Source: CAVPDE01 sp963707125 (GTDB lineage: Bacteria > Desulfobacterota > DSM-4660 > Desulfatiglandales > HGW-15). From it: a stretch of 64,000 nt of DNA. Position numbers and translations under genes: made by a program. Under the pieces are notes generated by a model, which worked only from the letters and a program-made list of their open reading frames with translations, did not search any database and was not told the DNA's origin. The number at the start of each line of letters is the position of its first letter. Within the stretch, counting starts at the first letter, position 1. The stretch is from positions 62,001 through 126,000 of the forward strand of contig CAVPOU010000018.1 in assembly GCA_963707125.1 (NCBI GenBank), given 5' to 3'. Positions 24,428 through 33,280 of this stretch are shown in pieces.

Positions 24428-26434
24428 CTATTCCAATGACTGCAAAACCAGCTCATTCAAGTCCATGACCTTCAGTTCTTTTTCTAATCCCAGGGTCTTT
24501 GAAGCATCTTCCAGCATGATGAGACACAGAGGACAAGCCGTGATCAGGACCTCTGCCGCGGTTGCGTGGGCTTCTCTCATCCTGATTTCGCTCATTCTTG
24601 CCTCACCATCCAGTTCTTTCCCTTGCCACATCCTTCCTCCTCCTGCGCCGCAGCAGAGGCTGTCAGGACCGTGGTGACCCATCTCTATCAATGTTGTACC
24701 GGGGATCGAGCGAATGACTTCCCTTGGTTCCTCAAAAATCCGATTGTGCCGTCCGAGGTAACAAGGGTCATGATAAGTCACCTTGAGCTTTCCGCTCGTT
24801 TTGAACCTGAGTCTTCCATCGCCGATGAGCTCCCTTAACAACAAAGAATAGTGCCTCACTCCAAAGTCCTTTTCCGGGTATTCGTTGAGAAACGCGTGGA
24901 AGCAATGGGGTGAGGATGTCACGACCTCCTTGATGCCATATTGGCCAAAAAGGTCTAGACAGTTTGCCCTCTTCTCCTCAAAGAGACCTGTTTCTCCCAC
25001 CACTCTGGCGATGTCCCCGCAGCAAGGCTCCTTGTCGCCGAGAATCCCATAACTCACCCCTGCATGCTTCAAGATGGCCGAGAAGGATTTGGCTATGGCC
25101 TGGGCTCTTGCGTCGATGGAGGTCGTGCAGCCGACAAAATAGCAGAACTCTACCTCTTTCCCGCCCTTTGCCAGGGCAGGGATATCCAAACCCTTTGTCC
25201 ATGCAGCCTTCTCCCTCTTGGAAGAAACCCAGGGGTTCTCATAATTAAAGAGCCTTTCAAGGGTCTGATTCATAAGATCGGGCACCCCTTTTCCTTCCTG
25301 GATAAGCAGTGCCCGTTTTTTCGAAACAGCCTCGAAGGTGGCGCCATATACCGGGCAGACCTCCAGACACGCTGCGCAGGTCGTACAGTGCCAGGGCGCA
25401 TTACTCTCGATCGGGTGATCCTTGGTGAGAAACCGGATATCTCCAACACGAGAATGTTTTTTCCACAAGGCATGGACCGTGGCCTGTATGAATTCGCGGG
25501 GTGCGAAAGCCTCGCCGGCGCCTGTGGACGGACAGGCTTGCACACAACGCCCGCATCGCATACAGGCATCATAGAACACGACGTCCCCGAGTTTCAGGGG
25601 GGTGGCGCCAAAATCCAGTGATGCATCGTCGGTATTCAGTGGTGCCTCGTCAGTATTCACGGCTGCGTCACCCAGTTCCTGAGAAGTGGACGAGGTTTCT
25701 CTCGACCCTTCTGAAGAATGATGAAGGTAATAGGCGGCAGGCGCTCCCACAATGTGAAACAGTTTGGTAAAGGGGATTATGCCGATGAATCCAAGACTCA
25801 ACAGCGCGTGACCCCACCACAGATACGGATAGCTTGATTCCGCGATCCCTTGGGATACGAAACCGGCCGCCCATGCCCCAACAAAAGACCAGTGGCCCCA
25901 AGCCGGCTTTTGAGACGCCAATCGGACCCCTTCCAAGATAAACCCGGAACCCACCACCGTCAGCAACCACAGAGGCACCACAGCATCTTCCAGCCTGCGT
26001 TCAAGTCTTGAAACGCGTTGAAGGTACCTGCGAACCAAGGCCCAAAGGATTCCTGCCAAGAGGACAAGCCCCCCAACCTCCATGGACAGCTCAAAAAGAA
26101 GATGGCTCTTGCCCACCAGGAAGGAGGACAAATGCTCGTGGATGAGCAGCAAGGTAGTGCCTATAGTCAGAATGACGAATCCCCAGAAGATAAAGGAATG
26201 CATGATGCCGGCCGGCACCTCACCCTTAAGCACACGCAGACCCAGAAAAACATCGGAAATCGTTTGCTTCAAGGCAGGGCGTGAGAAAGCGACCTTGCCT
26301 TTCGGAGCGCTTTTCAACCACATATAAAGGTGAGCGGCAACACCGACCAGCAGCAGGCACATTGCCAAAGCAGCTAGGACATAAAAGAGCCAACCTGCCC
26401 CGATCTTCCAAAAGAGTTCCCTTTCCGGTGTCAT
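24428..26434 (-). CDS. Membrane Fe-S ETF:menaquinone oxidoreductase (EtfD/Emo-like, HdrDE-type)
   Basis: Protein of 668 residues. The first ~230 have several membrane segments (LFYVLAALAMCLLLVGVAA, SFIFWGFVILTIGTTLLL, LVLLAGILWAL, LLSLGFIGIIPFTKL), like a NarI/HdrE-type cytochrome b domain. Next comes an acidic, repetitive linker, a two-cluster ferredoxin (CMRCGRCVQACP, CTTCAACLEVCP) and two CCG domains (EPCCGDIAR, LCCGAGGGRMW). Such fusions next to etfAB are known or proposed to move ETF electrons into menaquinone in sulfate reducers and syntrophs. Here it lies directly upstream of etfA and etfB on the same strand. Confidence 0.85.
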   Translation of the reverse strand: MTPERELFWKIGAGWLFYVLAALAMCLLLVGVAAHLYMWLKSAPKGKVAFSRPALKQTISDVFLGLRVLKGEVPAGIMHSFIFWGFVILTIGTTLLLIHEHLSSFLVGKSHLLFELSMEVGGLVLLAGILWALVRRYLQRVSRLERRLEDAVVPLWLLTVVGSGFILEGVRLASQKPAWGHWSFVGAWAAGFVSQGIAESSYPYLWWGHALLSLGFIGIIPFTKLFHIVGAPAAYYLHHSSEGSRETSSTSQELGDAAVNTDEAPLNTDDASLDFGATPLKLGDVVFYDACMRCGRCVQACPSTGAGEAFAPREFIQATVHALWKKHSRVGDIRFLTKDHPIESNAPWHCTTCAACLEVCPVYGATFEAVSKKRALLIQEGKGVPDLMNQTLERLFNYENPWVSSKREKAAWTKGLDIPALAKGGKEVEFCYFVGCTTSIDARAQAIAKSFSAILKHAGVSYGILGDKEPCCGDIARVVGETGLFEEKRANCLDLFGQYGIKEVVTSSPHCFHAFLNEYPEKDFGVRHYSLLLRELIGDGRLRFKTSGKLKVTYHDPCYLGRHNRIFEEPREVIRSIPGTTLIEMGHHGPDSLCCGAGGGRMWQGKELDGEARMSEIRMREAHATAAEVLITACPLCLIMLEDASKTLGLEKELKVMDLNELVLQSLE
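25620..25680. repeat. Short in-frame tandem repeat in the ETF oxidoreductase linker
   Basis: Two to three 21-bp units (GCATCGTCGGTATTCAGTGG, then GCCTCGTCAGTATTCACGG) encode a repeated NTDEAP/NTDDAS acidic linker between the membrane part and the ferredoxin part of the protein. The period is a multiple of three, so copy-number change would keep the frame. Confidence 0.65.
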
Positions 26435-26552
26435 GAAAACCTTCTCCGTCTTGATTTAACCCATCAAAAAGCACTGCAGGGGATTCCATAATGCTCATCC
26501 CAAAGCAGTGGGCCATAGGGCTTTGAGCAGAATTCCAAGCATCGTTGCACGG

Positions 26553-27218
26553 CTAGAACTTCTTCATCATTTCGCTCATGAGATAGGGCACCTCAATGCG
26601 GCCTGTGGGAGCGAGAATCCGGCTGGCGTAGTCCGTGGCCATCTCGTTCTTGAGCTTTCTCACGAGGGATCTGAATTCCGGAGTGTCGATCGCTTTGGCG
26701 ATGTCCACAATTCCCCTGGCAGTGGACTCCGACAGTATTTTGGGGCCTGTGCCGACCACCAGCCGCCATCCTGCGGTGATCGGAATACCCAGGTTCTTCA
26801 TTGCGGGAATGCACTCGCCCTTCACAAAACGGTAGTGATCGTCCTCTTTTCCGGGCAACACGTTGTAGTACTGATTGAATTTCCACACACCCGTCTGGAT
26901 GCGGTATGGGCTCTCCTGAACTTGAATTCGACCGGAGGGAGCCCAGACCTTGCTGTTGTATTTCCACGCATACTCGAGCAGGCGGTTGGATATGATGCGG
27001 TATTCCCGCGTGGCAAGGTTTTTGTGCAGGCTGTCCAGGCTCTCGACCTCTGCAACCGCCACGACCCTTGGCCCTTCTCCAACGACCACATAGTAGCCTC
27101 CCACCAGGCGAATCCCCAGTTTCTGCAAGGTGGGGATGTATTCGTTCATCACAAAGGTGGAGTAGTCGTCGAAATGCCCGGGCATGATGTCCCAGTATTG
27201 GGTAAAAAGGATGGCCAT
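26553..27218 (-). CDS. Tandem-duplicated alpha/beta-barrel (NIPSNAP/DUF6616-like) protein
   Basis: Protein of 221 residues made of two similar halves. Half 1 has FTQYWDIMPGHFDDYSTFV, LGIRLVGGYYVVVGEGPRVV and APSGRIQV. Half 2 has FNQYYNVLPGKEDDHYRFV, LGIPITAGWRLVVGTGPKIL and APTGRIEV. Each half looks like a ferredoxin-like dimeric alpha/beta barrel, so the protein would form the barrel within one chain. No catalytic motif is known to me. AAGGAGG lies 7 nt before the ATG at 27218. It is the last gene after the dikinase pair (27306 and 28423) and probably belongs to that unit. Confidence 0.7.
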   Translation of the reverse strand: MAILFTQYWDIMPGHFDDYSTFVMNEYIPTLQKLGIRLVGGYYVVVGEGPRVVAVAEVESLDSLHKNLATREYRIISNRLLEYAWKYNSKVWAPSGRIQVQESPYRIQTGVWKFNQYYNVLPGKEDDHYRFVKGECIPAMKNLGIPITAGWRLVVGTGPKILSESTARGIVDIAKAIDTPEFRSLVRKLKNEMATDYASRILAPTGRIEVPYLMSEMMKKF

Positions 27219-27305
27219 GAGATTCCTCCTTGGGGTCATTGCAGCGCGTGCACCCCGGATTCGCCCGTGCCCTAGAGGCAAAAGGTACGAAGGGGAGTGC
27301 AGGGG

Positions 27306-28331
27306 CTAGAACTTGAAGACCCTGGTCATGAGTTCGGCAATGTATTCCGCGTCGTCTTCCTTTTTCTTGGTGAATTTCGCTGGTCGCGCCTGGACCCAAA
27401 AAATATTCTGGGGGAAAGGGAGGTCGAAGTCCACAACCCACTCCATGTCCTGGGGGGTGTTGAAATGCTTCTCCACGTCCAGAGAGACACGCACAATTTC
27501 CAGAAGTTCTTCTTTGGAGAGGCAGGCTTGATTCTGCATGTCCCCAGGCACGTCGGTCGTCGCTGTCCCCGAGCTGCGGTAGACCACCATTTTCGTTTTC
27601 TCATTGATGGTGCTTTCGATGTCCCTGGTCTCTTTGTCAACGAGAAAGTGATCAGGGTTGACTTCTCCACTCACGACGCTTTCGCCCAAGCCCCAATTGC
27701 CCTCAACAACGACCTTGGTCGTGTCCCCGGTGGTTGGGAGGACAGTGAGAACGACGCCGGCAGACTTGGCATTGACCATCTTGAGGACTGCCACGCCGAT
27801 GGGCGCCCTTTCCATCTCCATGCCTTTTTCGATACGAAACGCAATGGCCCTGGTCGTGAAAGCACTTCCCCACACCTTGATCACATGATTCGACACCTCA
27901 TCTTTTCCCAGAACGTTCAGGAAGGACTCCATCTGTCCCGGCATACTCACCGCACCGCTCGAACGCACGGCCACCCGGACCCTATCCATGCCGACACGGC
28001 TGCACAGCTCATCATAATGGGCATCGAGCTCCTTCTTCATATCGTACGGCATGGATTTTGACTCGATAATGCCCCGGATGGCGCGGCTGGCCTCGATCTG
28101 TTTTTCCACGTCCCTGAAACCGCGAACATTCTCTTTCACATATCGCCTGACCTCCTCGCCTGCGCCACTTTGCTCCATGAATTGTTCGTATCCGTCAACG
28201 CAAATCGCAAAACCCGGCGGCACACGCATGCCCAATCGGGTCATTTCACCCAGGTTGGCGCACTTCTTACCGACGATCTCGTTGTGCTGACTCCCCAGTT
28301 CCTCAGACCAATAGATCCATTTGTTTGCCAT
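27306..28331 (-). CDS. PPDK/PEP-synthase N-terminal domain protein, phenylphosphate synthase subunit B-like (second set)
   Basis: ATP-binding half of a split dikinase, 341 residues. Marks of the PPDK_N fold are IVGKKCANLGEMTRLGMRVPPGFAI, VAVRSSGAVSMPGQMESFLNV, and WGLGESVVSGEVNPDHFLVD. It ends before any phospho-His domain, as PpsB does. PpsB hydrolyses ATP to AMP and phosphate and transfers the beta-phosphate to a His on PpsA. The partner at 28423-30102 carries that His. It aligns throughout with the PpsB-like protein at 48130-49206 (shared IVGKKCANLGEMT) but is clearly diverged. Its placement beside an AOR gene rather than UbiD genes suggests a different substrate from phenol. Confidence 0.82.
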   Translation of the reverse strand: MANKWIYWSEELGSQHNEIVGKKCANLGEMTRLGMRVPPGFAICVDGYEQFMEQSGAGEEVRRYVKENVRGFRDVEKQIEASRAIRGIIESKSMPYDMKKELDAHYDELCSRVGMDRVRVAVRSSGAVSMPGQMESFLNVLGKDEVSNHVIKVWGSAFTTRAIAFRIEKGMEMERAPIGVAVLKMVNAKSAGVVLTVLPTTGDTTKVVVEGNWGLGESVVSGEVNPDHFLVDKETRDIESTINEKTKMVVYRSSGTATTDVPGDMQNQACLSKEELLEIVRVSLDVEKHFNTPQDMEWVVDFDLPFPQNIFWVQARPAKFTKKKEDDAEYIAELMTRVFKF

Positions 28332-28351
28332 GAGGTTCGATCCTTTCCTTT

Positions 28352-28412
28352 TGGAGGAAAGCGGGTCAGGGCCCCCGTCAGTCCTTCAAGCCCCTGACCC
28401 GTTCCTCCAAGG
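28352..28412 (-). promoter_or_regulatory. Strong intercistronic hairpin between the two second-set dikinase genes
   Basis: TTGGAGGA plus GGGTCAGGG pair with CCCTGACCC plus TCCTCCAA, giving ~17 paired bases around a ~25-nt loop. No U-run follows on the minus strand, so it is not a standard terminator; RNA processing or stability control is more likely. The other dikinase pair also has a hairpin at the same position (47735-47755). Confidence 0.65.
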
Positions 28413-28422
28413 GAATCATTGG

Positions 28423-30102
28423 TTAGCTGAGGATAAAGACGACGCCGAGGTTGGCATCCACCTTGATCCTCTGTCCGGATTTGATTTTCGCTGTTCCTTC
28501 GAATACGTTCATCACCACAGGGATACCATATTCTCTTCCCACAATGGCCGCATGGGAGAGACCAGCCCCCCGGTCCACGACGACGCCCTTGATAATGGAG
28601 AAAACAGGCGTCCAGCTCGGAGACGTGGTCGCAGCCACCAGGATATCCCCTTCTTGCACCAGATGGAGTTCGTCTTCCGTCATGATCACTCGCGCCGTCC
28701 CCTCGGCCACACCCGGTGATCCGCAGACGCCATAGAGATCGGCCTTAAGTTCAGGCCGCACCTGGGGCATGGAACCTACCACCACTTTGAGGGCAATGGG
28801 GTCCATGGACTGCACGAGAACGCCCATGGCCATATTCATATCGAATCCCTCTTTCAGGAAGGCGGGCGGATTAGGCGTCTTCTGCCATTCCTTCCATTCC
28901 GCCTTTCTCCGATCCACGATGTAACGCAGATTGAATTGATCGGGGTTGATCCCGGCCCGGCGGACTTCGTCGGGGATGAGGAAGAACATGTCTTCAGGGT
29001 CGTTCATTGCCCCCAACTTGACGAAACGCCTCCCCAGACCGAGAGCGCTCCGCCTCATCATGGCGTGGGTATAGAGATCCAAATAATGATCGTGCTCTTC
29101 GCTAAAGGCTCCGCTCTTCTGCGCCAATCGCATGAGCTGCTGAAACCATCCCTTCTGTTCTTGCGACACTTTGGCCAGGATCTCTTTCTCTGCGGCAAGC
29201 CTTTCGACCGTTTTCTTTTTCCGCTCCTCATCCAGGTTGAAATCACCGCCCTTCATGAGAAATTGCTTCACATTCACCAGCGCCGGTGTCGGGTCCTCTA
29301 CCCAGCTGGGCAAGTTGATTTCGGACATTCGCTGCATGCGCCATCCGTCTTCATTCATCAGTGCCGCAAAATCCTTCATGAACGCCCGGCCCTTTTCAGT
29401 GCCCTCCAGCTTGGGCTTGATGTCATGGGCTTGGTTCTTGAGAAACACATCGCCGAGGCCATCATTCCGGGCCCGCTTCGAGAACTCCCAGAGTTTACGG
29501 TCCACCTGAAAAACTTTGTTATCAAATCCGGAGACCAGCTTGATAAACATCGGCGAGGTGTCGTCAATTTTGGCGATGTCCCTGCACATGTTTTCGAAAA
29601 GGATGTAAGCGGTGTAGGTGCCGTACATCATATACATGTGAATTTCCCACATCCGCCGGCACGTGTTGATCGTGTCCTCGAAATTCTGCAGCAATTCAAT
29701 ATTCGTCGCTGTTTCCGGATTTGTGGCCTTGAGGTGCTCATAGCGCCCGAGAATCTCTTTCACGAATCCGCCCCACAGCCCGTCAAAGTCCTTGATAAAG
29801 GGCAGGATAGCCTTTCGGAACTCAACCTCTCTGCGCCGTTTCTCCTCCTCGGTTTTGACCAGCAAAAGTGTCAGGTAACCCCCGCCTTTGTGGAACCGCC
29901 AATCCCAGCCCTTCACCGTCGGCAGGCTGAGTTTCTCGGCACCATACTGCATACCGTGACGGCAGAAGTTGATCCAAAACCATCCGAACATGGGCGTCCA
30001 TGGCGGTACGGAGTGCGTGCCATCCAGGAACCAAGCAGGTGATTGCTCGAAATCCCTCTCCAGATCCAATTCCAACCCGGGGACCACGTCGTAGACTTTC
30101 AT
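28423..30102 (-). CDS. PEP-utilising/phospho-His protein, phenylphosphate synthase subunit A-like (second set)
   Basis: Phosphotransfer half of the split dikinase, 559 residues. The C-terminal swivelling domain has the phosphorylatable His in GAGLSHAAIVGREYGIPVV, preceded by EGDILVAATTSPSWTPVF. The N-terminal ~430 residues resemble the acceptor-binding part of PpsA (WFWINFCRHGMQYGAEKL, GGGYLTLLLVK). The frame is open to 30183; ATG at 30102 with GGAGG upstream is chosen. It resembles the PpsA-like protein at 45862 (619 residues) but is shorter and diverged. The gene follows the AOR gene by 136 nt on the same strand. A phenol-like or enol acceptor is inferred; the real substrate is unknown. Confidence 0.8.
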   Translation of the reverse strand: MKVYDVVPGLELDLERDFEQSPAWFLDGTHSVPPWTPMFGWFWINFCRHGMQYGAEKLSLPTVKGWDWRFHKGGGYLTLLLVKTEEEKRRREVEFRKAILPFIKDFDGLWGGFVKEILGRYEHLKATNPETATNIELLQNFEDTINTCRRMWEIHMYMMYGTYTAYILFENMCRDIAKIDDTSPMFIKLVSGFDNKVFQVDRKLWEFSKRARNDGLGDVFLKNQAHDIKPKLEGTEKGRAFMKDFAALMNEDGWRMQRMSEINLPSWVEDPTPALVNVKQFLMKGGDFNLDEERKKKTVERLAAEKEILAKVSQEQKGWFQQLMRLAQKSGAFSEEHDHYLDLYTHAMMRRSALGLGRRFVKLGAMNDPEDMFFLIPDEVRRAGINPDQFNLRYIVDRRKAEWKEWQKTPNPPAFLKEGFDMNMAMGVLVQSMDPIALKVVVGSMPQVRPELKADLYGVCGSPGVAEGTARVIMTEDELHLVQEGDILVAATTSPSWTPVFSIIKGVVVDRGAGLSHAAIVGREYGIPVVMNVFEGTAKIKSGQRIKVDANLGVVFILS

Positions 30103-30238
30103 CCTCTCTACCTCCTTCAGTGAAATGTTTTTGGTGGATAATGCCCTGCCTAAAATAAACCACGTACCCGATACGGGCACCACAGCCTTCCACAGAGAAG
30201 GCGTCTCTTCACCTCCTTTCTCTTGGGGTCGAATTCAC

Positions 30239-32419
30239 TCAATCTCCCACCACCGTGAGTGCTTCCGCGGCGCACCACTTCACGCACTCAGGATCAGGAG
30301 GCTCGCCGCAAAAGTCACATTTCAAGGGAATGGCGGTGTCCGGTTCTTTGTAAATGGTTTTCTCCGGGCAGGAGGCTCGGCACAACACACATCCGTCAAC
30401 CTCTACGCCGTCCACAAGAATCGTGCCCTTGGAGTTGCATGCCGCCTCTGTAAAAGGCCCCGCAATGACGGGGAGACAAAAGGTCTCCTCAACAAAAACC
30501 TTGATTCTCGATCTCTGCGGGTTGACGCCTTGCGTGTGCTTCAACGCGCAGGCGACCTCACAGAGCTTGCACCCGCTGCACTTGGTGTGGTCGATTTTTA
30601 TTCTCATATTGAGCCCTGTCCCTTCTTTCCCCAATCCCAATTGACGAAGCTTCTCCGGGGTCGGCACGCCGTCTTCATCCCATCCCCTCAGTCGATAATA
30701 CAGGGGGAGCATCTCTGAGAGATGGACGACCTGGTTCTTCACCCGGGGCTCCTGGGTGATCCTTTTGGGGAGCGTGTCATCCTTCCCGCTTAAACCGGCC
30801 TTGAAGTTGAACAGTCGCTCCAGGTTCCATATCCGCTCGCCGATGAGGGCCAGTTCTTCTGCCGAGTAATCCAGTCCCGTGGTGAGCCTGAGCCACTGGA
30901 GAGGCTTTTCGTTCCACAGAGGGCCGTGGTAAATGATCCAGCACAGCACTCCCGAATCCACAATGGCGACATAGTCCTGATCTTGTTTCGTCCATTCCAC
31001 ATGGTGCGCCGGATCCTTCCTTCCTTCGTAGAAAGGCAACGTGGCCTTGGTGTGGCACGCCCCCACATTGCTGGTTGCATATTGAAGGCCGATGATCTCG
31101 ATCCCCTGGGGATGCCACGCAGGCATGCCCTGTTTCTTGACGCCCATGAAAAGTTCCGGTCGGCCGTATTTTTCCGCCACTGCGGCGCCTCCCTCTGCAA
31201 GCAGATCGCCGAATCCCTGGCGCAGGGCCGTCTCCCGGAGTGCCCGGAACATCATGGCGGCATTTCCGAAAGGGAGCGGATACCCGATGTCCTTCTCATG
31301 AAGGATACCTGTTTCAAAGAGCTCCATGGCGCAGGAAATCGTGGCGCCTGCCGTGATGGTGTCCATTCCCAGCTCATTGCACAGGAAGTTGGCCCTGAAA
31401 ATGTCCTCCAGGTCCCCGATGCCGCAGTTGGACCCAAGAAGCGCCATGGTTTCGTGTTCAGGCCCTTTGGTCGTCCATGGATACTCCGGGTCGCTGATTC
31501 TTGCCCGCTTTCCGCACCGAAAGGGACAGGCAAAGCACCCCTCGTCCCTGGCCCTCAGCATGTTCCGGATGTAGGCGGGATCCTCGAACTTGGTGAATGG
31601 CTCGAAGTAGCCGTCCTTGAAATTGAAGGCCGCCTGCGTCTTGGACTTGTTGGCTCTGCCCGGGAGACCCCAGGTCCCCCACATAGACCTTTTCTCGAGC
31701 TCTTTGTTTTCCCTCGCTTCTTTATAGAATGCCATCACCGCCTGCTTGAATGCTTCAGGATCGGAGATCCGGATTTCCCCTGTTCCATGGGCGGCAATGG
31801 CCTTTACGTTCTTGGACCCCATGACCGCTCCCATGCCCGAGCGGCCGGCTGCCCTGCCGCCGTCCGCCATGACACAGGCAAAGCGAACCAGATTCTCGCC
31901 TGCAGGGCCGATGGTGGCGATGCTCAGCATGTTTTTCTCCCAGCGGTCCGCTTCGGGCCCCATCTCTGCCCTGATAGCGTGCTCTGTTTCCGTGGCTCCT
32001 TTACCCCATAAATGGGCCGCAGGCCTGATCTCCACCTTGTCGTTGAGGATAGAGATATAAACAGGTTCGGGAGACTTCCCTTCAAGAATGAGCGCGTCAT
32101 ATCCGGAAAATTTCAGATTGGCTCCGAAGTATCCTCCGCAGCAAGGGTTCCCGATGGCTCCGGTGAGAGGAGACTTGCCGACCACGACGAATCTTCCACC
32201 TGCAGGAACACCCGTGCCTGTGAGAGGACCCGTTGCGAAGATCAGCTTGTTTTCCGGGCTGAGGGGATCAATACGGGGATCGATCTCGTCAAAAAGCATA
32301 CGGTCCCCCAGACCGCGGCCTCCGATGTAGTCTCGTGCCAGCCCGGGAGGCAATTCCTCCACACTGCAGTTGCCCCTGGTAAGATCAATTCTCAGGATTT
32401 TACCTGTCCAACCGTACAT
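30239..32419 (-). CDS. Tungsten-type aldehyde:ferredoxin oxidoreductase fused to a ferredoxin domain
   Basis: Protein of 726 residues. Residues 1-~600 are an AOR-family chain: MYGWTGKILRIDLT at the start, PLTGTGVPAGGRFVVVGKSP, and the 4Fe-4S site CFACPFRC with a fourth Cys in VDSGVLCWI. The bis-pterin tungsten site is implied by the family. From ~605 a polyferredoxin-like domain follows (CSGCKLCEVACALKH, CVLCRASCP, CDFCGEPPDPECVKWC). AORs interconvert acids and aldehydes; BamB in this family dearomatises benzoyl-CoA. This protein is next to FloxABCD, HdrA and HdrD-like genes, which can supply low-potential electrons. The fused ferredoxin would replace a separate small subunit (AorA/BamC). The substrate is unknown. 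Confidence 0.88.
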   Translation of the reverse strand: MYGWTGKILRIDLTRGNCSVEELPPGLARDYIGGRGLGDRMLFDEIDPRIDPLSPENKLIFATGPLTGTGVPAGGRFVVVGKSPLTGAIGNPCCGGYFGANLKFSGYDALILEGKSPEPVYISILNDKVEIRPAAHLWGKGATETEHAIRAEMGPEADRWEKNMLSIATIGPAGENLVRFACVMADGGRAAGRSGMGAVMGSKNVKAIAAHGTGEIRISDPEAFKQAVMAFYKEARENKELEKRSMWGTWGLPGRANKSKTQAAFNFKDGYFEPFTKFEDPAYIRNMLRARDEGCFACPFRCGKRARISDPEYPWTTKGPEHETMALLGSNCGIGDLEDIFRANFLCNELGMDTITAGATISCAMELFETGILHEKDIGYPLPFGNAAMMFRALRETALRQGFGDLLAEGGAAVAEKYGRPELFMGVKKQGMPAWHPQGIEIIGLQYATSNVGACHTKATLPFYEGRKDPAHHVEWTKQDQDYVAIVDSGVLCWIIYHGPLWNEKPLQWLRLTTGLDYSAEELALIGERIWNLERLFNFKAGLSGKDDTLPKRITQEPRVKNQVVHLSEMLPLYYRLRGWDEDGVPTPEKLRQLGLGKEGTGLNMRIKIDHTKCSGCKLCEVACALKHTQGVNPQRSRIKVFVEETFCLPVIAGPFTEAACNSKGTILVDGVEVDGCVLCRASCPEKTIYKEPDTAIPLKCDFCGEPPDPECVKWCAAEALTVVGD

Positions 32420-32434
32420 GGCTTCCCTCTTCCA

Positions 32435-33280
32435 CTAAGAATGGGCCTCTGCGGTCAGCCCCGAAAGCTCCTGCTGTGAAAACACCGGCCCGTCGCTGCA
32501 GATGTACTTGCTCCCCACATTGCACCGACCACACTTCCCTATGCCGCACTTCATCCGCATTTCCAGGGAGAGAAAGATGTTTTCGTCTCCGAACCCGAGC
32601 TCCTTCAGTACCGGCAGAGTGAACTGGATCATGGCAGGGGGCCCGCAGACCATGGCAAAGGCATTCCTCGGATTAGGCGCGACGGACCGAGTGACATCGG
32701 GTACGAAGCCGACATGGCCCTGCCACCCGTTCTCGCCTTTGTCGACCGTGAGGTGCACTCGGAGATCCCCCCGCTCCTGCCAGGCTTGGAGATCTTTTTT
32801 GTAGAGAAGAAGCCCGGGCTTTCTCGCCCCGTAGATGACGGTGAGATCCCCGTATGCCTTCCGGTTTGAGTCATGGAGAATGAAATTCGTCAGGGATCGC
32901 AGCGTGGAAAACCCGAACCCTCCCCCGACAAGAACCAGATTTTTCCCTTTGAAGGTCTCCAGGGGATATCCGTTTCCCAGCGGCCCCCGGACACCCACCG
33001 CATCGCCTTTTTCCATCCGGTGGAGCGCACCGGTCACCACTCCGATATTGCTCACGCTGAACCCGAGACGGCCGGGACGGGTCGGTGTGGAGGCCATTCC
33101 GAAGGGAGCCTCTCCTTTGCCGAAAACCGAGATCTCGGCGAACTGGCCCGGCGTATAAACAAATCGCTCTTCATCCGCTTTGCCCACAAAAGAAAGCTCA
33201 AGAGTCTTGATGTTTTCATCCTCCGTCTCGACGATGATCTCTTCGACTCTCATGAGAAATGGGACATAAGGGTTTTCCAT
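32435..33280 (-). CDS. floxA: FloxA-like FAD/NAD(P)-binding oxidoreductase with 2Fe-2S C-terminus
   Basis: Protein of 281 residues of the AsrB/hydrogenase-gamma/FloxA type. It has an FAD-binding barrel (YTPGQFAEISVFGKGEAPFG), an NAD(P) site (LVLVGGGFGFSTLRSL, AMVCGPPAMIQ) and a C-terminal cluster site (KCGIGKCGRCNVGSKYICSDGP). In Hdr-Flox complexes FloxA takes electrons from NADH for flavin-based bifurcation at HdrA. The start is taken as the ATG at 33280, which overlaps the floxB stop (TGATG). It lies 15 nt upstream of the AOR gene, so it is probably translated with it. Confidence 0.85.
   Translation of the reverse strand: MENPYVPFLMRVEEIIVETEDENIKTLELSFVGKADEERFVYTPGQFAEISVFGKGEAPFGMASTPTRPGRLGFSVSNIGVVTGALHRMEKGDAVGVRGPLGNGYPLETFKGKNLVLVGGGFGFSTLRSLTNFILHDSNRKAYGDLTVIYGARKPGLLLYKKDLQAWQERGDLRVHLTVDKGENGWQGHVGFVPDVTRSVAPNPRNAFAMVCGPPAMIQFTLPVLKELGFGDENIFLSLEMRMKCGIGKCGRCNVGSKYICSDGPVFSQQELSGLTAEAHS

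Noticed and set aside
28936..30042. Plus-strand frame of 368 codons opposite the second-set PpsA-like gene
   Set aside because: It is a shadow of a real gene on the minus strand with antisense codon bias and no motif.
30926..32011. Plus-strand frame of 361 codons opposite the AOR gene
   Set aside because: It is a shadow frame. The AOR cluster-binding Cys residues and the whole family pattern are on the minus strand.
30239..32419. Naming the AOR protein BamB (benzoyl-CoA reductase active-site subunit)
   Set aside because: BamB has a separate small ferredoxin (BamC) and NuoEFG-like partners (BamGHI), which are absent here; the fused ferredoxin and dikinase neighbours differ. A phylogeny is needed to decide.
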